Shown in pieces: positions 1 to 5,097 of a stretch of DNA of 7,154 nucleotides (position 1 is its first letter; every line of letters begins with the position of its first letter). Source of the DNA: Defluviitaleaceae bacterium. GTDB taxonomy: Bacteria > Bacillota > Clostridia > Lachnospirales > UBA5962. Below the pieces are notes generated by a model that was not told where the DNA came from, ran no database searches, and saw only the letters and a list, made by a program, of their open reading frames with translations. A program made the translations under genes and the position numbers. The stretch covers positions 1 through 7,154 of the forward strand of contig WQZK01000091.1 of assembly GCA_009780765.1 (NCBI GenBank), written 5' to 3'.

Positions 1-1
1 A

Positions 2-847
2 TTTGCGGGACTTACAACTGTTTTAACAAAAATTGGTTTAAAAGATGTTAGCTCACATTTAGCAACTGCAATTCGCACCATGGTAGTTATTATTTTTGCT
101 TGGATTATAGTTTTAGTTTCGGGTGTACAAGGCGGTGTTAGGCACATAGATACACGCACTTGGATGTTTTTGGTTTTATCTGGGCTTTCAACTGGTGGAG
201 CTTGGCTTTGCCGTTACAGGGCATTAAAGCTTGGTAATGTAAATAAAATAACACCAATAACTAAAACCAGCACAATTTTAACCATGCTCCTTGCGTTTAT
301 CTTCTTGGGTGAAAATTTAAGTACTATTATGCTAATCGGAATGGCTTTAATTGGTACAGGCACTTGGCTAATGCTGGAATTTAAAAAGACGCCTAAAAAC
401 GAAGAAAAAACCAGCAAATCATGGCTAATTTTTGCCGTTTTAGCTGCTGTTTTTGCAAGTTTAACTGCCATTTTTGGTAGCCTTGGTGTTTCTTCGATAG
501 ATGCAAATTTATGGACGGCAATAAGAACCATGATAGTTGCACTTTTAAGTTGGGTTATGGTTTTTAGTGCCAAAGAGCAAAAGCAAATAAAAAGTATAAA
601 ACCAAAAAGCTATATTTTTCTTATTCTATCAGGTATAGCAACAGGTACATCGTGGTTGTTTTTCTATCACGCTTTACAAATTGGAAACGCAAGCCTTGTT
701 GTTCCTATAGACCAGTTAAGCATCCTACTAACAATGGGCTTTGCAAGAATATTCTTAGGCGAACGCTTTTCTAAAAAAAGTCTATTGGGGCTTTTGCTCT
801 TAACTACAGGTATATTACTGCCATCTTTAATGGAGGTACTGTTTTGA
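2..847 (+). CDS. EamA/DMT-superfamily transporter, 5' end missing
   Basis: The 281 visible residues form a hydrophobic membrane protein with the internal two-fold repeat of EamA (drug/metabolite transporter) proteins. The first half begins FAGLTTVLTKIGL and contains ATAIRTM; the second half repeats this as FASLTAIFGSLGV and TAIRTM. Each half ends in a similar helix pair (SWLFFYHALQIGN in the second, followed by FLGERFS). The reading frame is open from base 2, and the residues before the Met at base 80 align with the second repeat, so that Met is internal and the true start lies upstream of the window, probably only a few codons away. The family moves small metabolites or drugs across the cytoplasmic membrane with about ten helices; the substrate cannot be read here. 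The stop codon overlaps the next gene by 4 bases, so the two are probably co-transcribed and translationally coupled. Confidence 0.92.
   Translation, partial: FAGLTTVLTKIGLKDVSSHLATAIRTMVVIIFAWIIVLVSGVQGGVRHIDTRTWMFLVLSGLSTGGAWLCRYRALKLGNVNKITPITKTSTILTMLLAFIFLGENLSTIMLIGMALIGTGTWLMLEFKKTPKNEEKTSKSWLIFAVLAAVFASLTAIFGSLGVSSIDANLWTAIRTMIVALLSWVMVFSAKEQKQIKSIKPKSYIFLILSGIATGTSWLFFYHALQIGNASLVVPIDQLSILLTMGFARIFLGERFSKKSLLGLLLLTTGILLPSLMEVLF
832..836 (+). promoter_or_regulatory. Shine-Dalgarno site for the TTG-started DUF3048 gene
   Basis: GGAGG lies inside the last codons of the transporter gene, 7 bases before the TTG at 844. This strong site decides the start of the lipoprotein gene, since no ATG or GTG is nearby in that frame and the next residues form a clean lipoprotein signal peptide. 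Confidence 0.8.
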
Positions 848-1929
848 AAAAATATTTAATAATTATAGCAAGCTTTTTGCTTGTGGCGTGTAGCAGAGGT
901 AGTAATGCCGAAACTTTTGTGCAAGATGAAAATGTTGTACCTCCAAGCGTAACGATAACACTTGAAGAGGAAGAGGAAATCGAGCCAGAAGAAGAAATAT
1001 TATCACCGCATTACGATATGGCGATAAGTCGCCTAACGGGTCACTACATTTCAATAGATGCGTATAATAGGCGCCCGTTTGCCGTAGTGTTTAACAACGA
1101 AACTCGTGCCCTGCCTCAAAGCGGGCTTATGCAAGCAGATATAATTTATGAAGTTTTGGCCGAGGGGGCAACCACAAGAATAGTGGCAATTTTCCAAAGT
1201 GCAGAAGCAGAAAGGATTGGACCCATACGAAGCACAAGACATTATTTTAGCGATTTTGCAATGAATCACGATGCAGTTTTGATACACCATGGCGGAAGCC
1301 CACAAGCCTATACATCTATCAGAAATTTAGGGCTTGACCATGTAGACGGTATGCGATACGATGGCACAGTTTTTTGGCGAGATCCTGTAAGGCGTGCCGA
1401 GCGTGGGCTTGAAAACAGCTCGTATACAAGCACCGAAAATATTTTAGCCCATGCAGAAGATGCAGATATTAGGCTAGATATAAGCGAAGAGTTTGCAATG
1501 TTTAGCTTTTTTGAAGAGCCAACAACACCAAGCGGTGCCGAAGCTTCAACGTTTATTTCTGTTCCTTTTGTGGCATCTAATGTGGCAGAATTTAGATTTT
1601 GTGAAGATACAAATCTTTATTACAAATACAAATTTGGCAATCCACAATTAGACGAGGAAACAGGCGAACAATTAAGCGTTACAAATATACTCGTACAAAT
1701 TACAACCATAACAGGCATACCAGGCGACACCGAAGGGCGTAGAAATGTAACTCTTGTTGGTAGTGGCGAAGGTTATCTTATTACAAATGGCAGCCATATA
1801 CCGATTAGATGGGAGAAAGAATCCCGTGAAGCACCAACGCAATGGTTTTTTGAAGATGGCAGCCCACTTACAATAAATATAGGACGTACATGGATATGTG
1901 TTACCAGTAATAATCCAACATTTGAGTAG
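844..1929 (+). CDS. DUF3048 (YerB-type) lipoprotein
   Basis: This 361-residue protein starts with a lipoprotein signal peptide: Lys at 2-3, a hydrophobic stretch, and lipobox LVAC with the lipidated Cys at residue 16. It is therefore predicted to be anchored outside the cytoplasmic membrane. A Glu-rich linker (about residues 40-52) precedes the DUF3048 N-terminal domain (about 60-215), recognisable from RPFAVVFNNE, RIGPIRSTRHYF and IHHGGSPQAY. A DUF3048 C-terminal domain follows (about 240-356), ending near GRTWICV. Length and domain order match B. subtilis YerB-like proteins, whose biochemical role is not established; I assign no reaction. The start is TTG, overlapping the transporter stop as TTGA. 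The gene appears intact. Its TAG stop is only 3 bases ahead of the RAYT ATG. Confidence 0.92.
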   Translation: MKKYLIIIASFLLVACSRGSNAETFVQDENVVPPSVTITLEEEEEIEPEEEILSPHYDMAISRLTGHYISIDAYNRRPFAVVFNNETRALPQSGLMQADIIYEVLAEGATTRIVAIFQSAEAERIGPIRSTRHYFSDFAMNHDAVLIHHGGSPQAYTSIRNLGLDHVDGMRYDGTVFWRDPVRRAERGLENSSYTSTENILAHAEDADIRLDISEEFAMFSFFEEPTTPSGAEASTFISVPFVASNVAEFRFCEDTNLYYKYKFGNPQLDEETGEQLSVTNILVQITTITGIPGDTEGRRNVTLVGSGEGYLITNGSHIPIRWEKESREAPTQWFFEDGSPLTINIGRTWICVTSNNPTFE

Positions 1930-1932
1930 TGT

Positions 1933-2409
1933 ATGGAAAAACGTAAATCAAATAGACTAAAAGATTATGATTATAGTAGCAATGGTTCGTATTTTATAAC
2001 TATATGTACAAAAGACCATGCCAAAATACTTAGCCAAATTGTAGGGGCGAACTGCGTTCGCCCGAAATTATCTAAAATAGGCGAAGTTGTTGAAAATGAA
2101 ATTACAAAATTATCAAATATCTATGATAATGTTTCTGTAAATTGTTATGTTATCATGCCAAACCATATTCATATGATTATTCTTATTCAAAAAGAGGGGC
2201 GAACACAGTTCGCCCCTACAATTTCTCGGATTATTAAGCAATTTAAAGGGACTATTACAAAGCAAGCTGGATTTTCGCCTTGGCAAAAGTCATTTCATGA
2301 TCACATAATAAGAAATGAAAAAAATTTCATAACTATCTCAGAATACATCAAAAATAACCCTATAAACTGGAAAAATGATTGTTTCTATAACAGCAACAAC
2401 TCAAATTGA
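1933..2409 (+). CDS. REP-associated tyrosine transposase (RAYT, Y1/HUH family)
   Basis: The 158-residue protein is a single-domain Y1 transposase of the IS200-related RAYT group. Visible hallmarks are the N-terminal YDYSSNGSYFITICT, the HUH metal-binding motif MPNHIHMI (His78, His80), the WQKSFHDHIIRNEK segment (117-130), and EYIKNNP, whose Tyr138 is the likely nucleophile by family analogy. RAYTs nick single-stranded DNA at REP palindromes and are usually single-copy, domesticated-looking genes rather than full insertion sequences; no tnpB partner or element ends are seen here. The ATG is 3 bases after the DUF3048 stop with no clear Shine-Dalgarno, so translation may depend on reinitiation. 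Two REP-like palindromes lie within the frame, encoding VGANCVRP (37-44) and GRTQFAPT (89-96). They add loop residues without breaking the frame. The gene looks full length and possibly active. Confidence 0.9.
   Translation: MEKRKSNRLKDYDYSSNGSYFITICTKDHAKILSQIVGANCVRPKLSKIGEVVENEITKLSNIYDNVSVNCYVIMPNHIHMIILIQKEGRTQFAPTISRIIKQFKGTITKQAGFSPWQKSFHDHIIRNEKNFITISEYIKNNPINWKNDCFYNSNNSN
2036..2063 (+). repeat. REP-like palindromic repeat, copy 1 (inside the RAYT gene)
   Basis: A 28-base unit starting AAATTGTAGGGGCGAACTG and ending GTTCGCCC. It contains a perfect 8-bp stem (GGGCGAAC, 2045-2052, with GTTCGCCC, 2056-2063) and a TGC loop. It is far more GC-rich than its surroundings. It is read in frame as part of the transposase (VGANCVRP), between the first strand motif and the segment KIGEVVENE. 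The AAATTGTAG 5' flank resembles the asymmetric foot that REP units carry next to the hairpin. Confidence 0.85.
2197..2224 (-). repeat. REP-like palindromic repeat, copy 2 (inverted, inside the RAYT gene)
   Basis: On the minus strand this is the same 28-base unit as copy 1, with a single difference at position 20 of the repeat (T instead of C). The hairpin here is a perfect 9-bp stem, GGGGCGAAC (2196-2204) with GTTCGCCCC (2208-2216), and an ACA loop. It encodes GRTQFAPT immediately after the HUH motif strand. Copies 1 and 2 are separated by 133 bases and face each other, so they could also pair with one another over 28 bases. Confidence 0.85.
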
Positions 2410-2443
2410 TTTATTACAATTTAAAGACAATATAAAATTTTGC

Positions 2444-2472
2444 TTGCAAATGGCACTAATGTTTGATATAAT
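2444..2472 (+). promoter_or_regulatory. Sigma-A type promoter with extended -10
   Basis: The -35 box TTGCAA (2444-2449) is separated by exactly 17 bases from a perfect TATAAT -10 box (2467-2472). A TG one base before the -10 (2464-2465) makes it an extended -10. Transcription would start near 2479-2480, about 45 bases before the small leader ORF. This is the only strong promoter I see between the RAYT gene and the GNAT/ABC genes, so it probably drives them all. Confidence 0.77.
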
Positions 2473-2511
2473 CTAAAAGGTAATAAAATCTTAATAAATC
2501 TAAAAGAAAGT

Positions 2512-2517
2512 GAGGGG
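2512..2517 (+). promoter_or_regulatory. Shine-Dalgarno site for the 32-codon leader ORF
   Basis: GAGGGG lies 6 bases before the ATG at 2524. Its strength and spacing are the main argument that the small ORF is translated. Confidence 0.65.
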
Positions 2518-2523
2518 AAAGAA

Positions 2524-2622
2524 ATGACATTGTTTGTTAATAAATTTGGTTATATTAATTTTGAAGATAAAAATATAAAGTTTTTCCCGGATGCTTTCTG
2601 TCGTTTAGTATATTTTTCGTAG
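2524..2622 (+). CDS. Putative 32-residue leader peptide
   Basis: A small ORF with a well-placed GAGGGG ribosome site, located directly after a near-consensus promoter and 35 bases before an intrinsic terminator. The peptide starts MTLFVNKFGY and ends CRLVYFS. It is strikingly aromatic (Phe at 4, 8, 13, 20, 21, 25, 31 and Tyr at 10 and 30) and contains FFP at 20-22. I do not recognise it as a named family. Position and layout suggest a leader peptide whose translation controls read-through into the GNAT/ABC operon, as in bmrB-bmrCD or antibiotic resistance gene leaders. It could instead be an amino-acid-sensing leader because of its Phe content, but the downstream genes have no link to Phe metabolism. 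A stable small protein is also possible. Confidence 0.6.
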   Translation: MTLFVNKFGYINFEDKNIKFFPDAFCRLVYFS

Positions 2623-2701
2623 CCTTACATATTGTTTGGTTTTTGTGTAAAAATTACGCCACAGGGCTTGTCCTTGTGGCTTTTTGTTTTGCGACAGAAA
2701 G
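2594..2701 (+). repeat. 10-bp inverted repeat spanning leader ORF end and terminator
   Basis: CTTTCTGTCG at 2594-2603 (leader codons 24-27) is the exact reverse complement of CGACAGAAAG at 2692-2701, just beyond the terminator T-run. In a read-through transcript the two arms could close a large loop enclosing the terminator hairpin and end just upstream of the GNAT ribosome site. The arms are certain; the function is not. Confidence 0.55.
2658..2690 (+). terminator. Intrinsic terminator / attenuator ahead of the GNAT gene
   Basis: GCCACAGGG (2658-2666) pairs with CCTTGTGGC (2672-2680) in a 9-bp stem containing one G·U, with a 5-base CTTGT loop. It is followed at once by TTTTTGTTTT (2681-2690). 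It lies between the promoter and the first long gene of the operon, so it would end most transcripts unless overridden; this is why it is read as an attenuator. A weak competing pairing exists between TTTTGTG (2641-2647) and CACAGGG (2660-2666), with three G·U pairs. Confidence 0.82.
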
Positions 2702-2716
2702 GCTTTGAGAAGAAAT

Positions 2717-2722
2717 AAGGAG
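2717..2722 (+). promoter_or_regulatory. Shine-Dalgarno site deciding the GTG start of the GNAT gene
   Basis: AAGGAG lies 7 bases before GTG at 2730. The TTG at 2728 is out of frame and hits a stop at once, so GTG is the start. Confidence 0.75.
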
Positions 2723-2729
2723 AATTTTT

Positions 2730-3257
2730 GTGTTAATAAAAAAAGAGAACTTAGCAATAAGATTAGCAAATGTAAATGATGCCGAAGTGTTAGCAAAATG
2801 GTGGAACGATGGCAAAGTTATGGCACATGCTGGCTTTCCAAATGGTTTGGGAATAACAGTAGATGAGGTTATAGAATCAATTGAGAAAAATGCAACTGTT
2901 GGCGGTAGGCTTATCATTGAAATAGATGGATTGCCAGCAGGCGAAACAAACTTTAGAGATAAGGGTAATGGCATTGCCGAAATAGGCATCAAAATTTGCG
3001 AAACCAAAGAGCAAGATAAGGGTTACGGCAAAATATTACTTTCAATGCTTATAAATCATTTGTTTAAAGAGCTTGGGTTTGCTAAAGTAATTTTAGATAC
3101 AAATGTAAAAAATTTAAGAGCACAAAGCACTTACAAAAAATTAGGATTTAAAGAGCTTAGAGTTAATGAAAATTCGTGGCAGTGCCAAAATGGAGAGTGG
3201 CAATCTTCGATAGATTACGAGCTTGTCGAAGCCAATTTTATTAACTTTGCATCATAA
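2730..3257 (+). CDS. GNAT-family N-acetyltransferase
   Basis: The 175-residue cytosolic protein has the GNAT fold signatures in order: an N-terminal IRLANVNDAE strand-helix (10-19), a central IIEIDGLPAGETNFR strand pair (62-76), motif A with the acetyl-CoA pyrophosphate loop QDKGYGK (95-101), and motif B with NLRAQSTYKKLGFK (128-141), where Tyr135 is the usual position of the general acid. The family transfers acetyl from acetyl-CoA to an amine; the acceptor is not deducible. It is the first gene after the attenuator and is followed 40 bases later, without a terminator, by two ABC exporter genes. A drug- or toxin-modifying role is therefore plausible but inferred. The start codon is GTG with a good ribosome site. 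The gene is intact and of usual length for the family. Confidence 0.92.
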   Translation: MLIKKENLAIRLANVNDAEVLAKWWNDGKVMAHAGFPNGLGITVDEVIESIEKNATVGGRLIIEIDGLPAGETNFRDKGNGIAEIGIKICETKEQDKGYGKILLSMLINHLFKELGFAKVILDTNVKNLRAQSTYKKLGFKELRVNENSWQCQNGEWQSSIDYELVEANFINFAS

Positions 3258-3285
3258 AATAAAAAAATAACAAAAAATACTTTTT

Positions 3286-3291
3286 AGGAGG
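3286..3291 (+). promoter_or_regulatory. Consensus Shine-Dalgarno for the first ABC gene
   Basis: AGGAGG, 6 bases before GTG at 3298. This spacing favours the GTG over the in-frame ATG at 3310. Confidence 0.8.
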
Positions 3292-3297
3292 TACATC

Positions 3298-5097
3298 GTG
3301 TTTAAACGTATGTTTTTAATGCTAAAACCCGTTAGATTTAAGTATAGTATAGCAATCTTGGCGGCGTTTATTGCAATCATTTTAGAGCAAATAAGGCCAC
3401 TAATCATCAGGTTTATTATTGACCACCTTTTGATTAGAAACGACGAGGTTTCGCCCACATATCAACGTATTGTAGATTTTCTTGGCGGGCTTCCACATTT
3501 AAGAGGCAATTTGTGGATTGCACTTTTACTAATGCTTTTAGTTTCTGGTGTTCATATGATATTTATTTTTATACGCCAGTTTTTAACACAAAAATCGGGA
3601 GAAATCGTTTCAAGGCTTCAGAGAAACGAACTTTACGACCATATTCAAAAACTGCCGTACGAATACCATGTTAAGGCAAAAACAGGCGATTTAATTCAAA
3701 GATGTACCTCAGATATTGATATGGTTAGAAGATTCTTGGCAGGCCAAGCGATGGGGCTTTTTAGAATATCGTTTGCATTTATAATAACTTTCACAATCAT
3801 GCTAACGCTTGATATGAGGCTTGCATTTGCATCTATCGCACTTGCACCTATTATTGTGTTGTTTTCATACTTTTTCACAAAGGCGATTAGAAAACCAACG
3901 GAAGAGGCAGAAGAGCGTGAAGGCGAAATGTCTACGATGCTACAAGAAAACCTCACAGGTGTTAGGGTTGTTCGTGCTTTCGCAAGGGAAGACTACGAGC
4001 GTGAAAAATTTAGAGAAAAAAGCTTGGCATTTAAAAATGCAAGCTATAAGCATATGAAATACAGGGCTTACTATTGGAGTTCTTCGCACGCTATTTGCGA
4101 TATTCAGCGTGTTGGAGTTATGGTTTTTGGCGTTTACTTGGTTGTTCAGGGTGAAATTACGGTTGGTACGTTAATCGCTTTTGCGGCCTATATAAATAGC
4201 ATTATCTGGCCTATTCGTGAACTTGGTAGAATCTTAGTTGACCAAGTGCGTATGAAAGCTGCACACGACCGTATGCTTGAAATACTGGCAATAGAACAAG
4301 AGAAAGACACTAAAGATGCCAAAGAGCACGACCTAAACGGAGATATAATCTTTGATAACGTAAGCTTTGCATACGAGGGCGGCAAAAATGTTTTAAAAAA
4401 CCTTTCTTTCTCAGTTAAAAAAGGCGAAACTATCGCGATTTTGGGCTCCACAGGCTCTGGCAAATCTAGTATTATGCACCTTTTACTAAGGCTTTACGAC
4501 TATCAAGAAGGGCAAATTAAAATTAATGGCTTGGAGATTAGTCAAATCGAAAAAAATTATCTTCGCCGCAAAGTTGGTATTGTTTTACAAGAGCCGTTTT
4601 TATACTCTAAAAACATTATGAATAATATTAAAATGGCAAAAGATGTGGTTTTGGAACAAGAGGTTTACGAATCTACAAAAATCGCCAATGCTCATGACTT
4701 TATAGAAAAATTTAACGATAAATATGATACGCTTGTTGGTGAGCGTGGGGTTACTTTATCGGGTGGGCAAAAGCAACGTGTTGCAATTGCCAGAACACTT
4801 GTTAAAGATAGCGACATACTTATTTTCGACGATTCTTTAAGTGCGGTTGATACGCATACTGATGCACTAATCCGTGCAGAACTTAAACAAAAACAAGAAG
4901 ATACAACAACCTTTATTATATCTCAAAGAATTACTACGCTTATGGATGCTGACCGAATTTTCGTTATGGAACACGGCCGCATCACAAACATCGGCACGCA
5001 CAAAGAGCTTATTGAAACAGAAGGGCTTTACAAGCGTATTTGGGATATTCAAAGCATGTTAGAAGACGAGGAGGAGTTAGAATATGAGCCAGTTTGA
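3298..5097 (+). CDS. Heterodimeric ABC exporter subunit with degenerate ATP site (BmrC/LmrC/TM287-like)
   Basis: This 599-residue half-transporter has six predicted membrane helices (about 15-35, 71-93, 151-170, 172-194, 260-283, 286-306) followed by a nucleotide-binding domain. The NBD shows Walker A GSTGSGKS (383-390), Q-loop Gln431, a canonical LSGGQ signature (487-491), Walker B ending Asp511, and D-loop SAVD (515-518). The catalytic Glu after Walker B is replaced by Asp512 and the H-loop His by Gln543 (ISQR). By family knowledge this marks the subunit that supplies the hydrolysis-poor Walker site in heterodimeric exporters, while its intact signature serves the partner's active site. It overlaps the partner gene by 14 bases. 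Family members export hydrophobic drugs or lipids across the cytoplasmic membrane; the substrate here is unknown. It is probably transcribed from the promoter at 2444. Confidence 0.96.
   Translation: MFKRMFLMLKPVRFKYSIAILAAFIAIILEQIRPLIIRFIIDHLLIRNDEVSPTYQRIVDFLGGLPHLRGNLWIALLLMLLVSGVHMIFIFIRQFLTQKSGEIVSRLQRNELYDHIQKLPYEYHVKAKTGDLIQRCTSDIDMVRRFLAGQAMGLFRISFAFIITFTIMLTLDMRLAFASIALAPIIVLFSYFFTKAIRKPTEEAEEREGEMSTMLQENLTGVRVVRAFAREDYEREKFREKSLAFKNASYKHMKYRAYYWSSSHAICDIQRVGVMVFGVYLVVQGEITVGTLIAFAAYINSIIWPIRELGRILVDQVRMKAAHDRMLEILAIEQEKDTKDAKEHDLNGDIIFDNVSFAYEGGKNVLKNLSFSVKKGETIAILGSTGSGKSSIMHLLLRLYDYQEGQIKINGLEISQIEKNYLRRKVGIVLQEPFLYSKNIMNNIKMAKDVVLEQEVYESTKIANAHDFIEKFNDKYDTLVGERGVTLSGGQKQRVAIARTLVKDSDILIFDDSLSAVDTHTDALIRAELKQKQEDTTTFIISQRITTLMDADRIFVMEHGRITNIGTHKELIETEGLYKRIWDIQSMLEDEEELEYEPV
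5070..5074 (+). promoter_or_regulatory. Shine-Dalgarno for the second ABC gene, within the first
   Basis: GGAGG, part of a GAGGAGGAG run that also encodes the Glu-rich C-terminus of the first subunit, lies 9 bases before ATG at 5084. The embedded site fits coupled translation of the two subunits in equal amounts. Confidence 0.7.

Noticed and set aside
80..82. ATG at 80 as the start of the transporter gene
   Set aside because: The frame is open from base 2, and the upstream residues align with the second internal EamA repeat, so this Met lies within the first domain.
214..573. Minus-strand ORF opposite the transporter gene, and similar minus-strand ORFs throughout
   Set aside because: They lie entirely within well-supported plus-strand genes, show no family motifs and have no convincing ribosome sites.
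2196..2216. REP hairpin as an intrinsic terminator
   Set aside because: The stem is strong but is followed by a TACAATTT stretch rather than a T-run, and it lies inside a coding sequence with a repeat partner.
1933..2409. A complete IS200/IS605 insertion sequence
   Set aside because: There is no tnpB, no recognisable left/right ends at the gene borders, and the motifs and REP units fit a RAYT better.
2403..2422. AAATTG/CAATTT hairpin after the RAYT gene as a terminator
   Set aside because: Only six A/T-rich pairs and no following T-run; it is too weak to call.
2591..2608. Five-codon ORF (ATG at 2591) as an alternative leader
   Set aside because: No ribosome site precedes it, and it overlaps the better-supported 32-codon ORF in another frame.
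3232..3260. Separate promoter for the ABC genes ending in TAAAAT (3255-3260)
   Set aside because: No acceptable -35 box at 16-18 bases; the A/T-rich gap alone explains the match.
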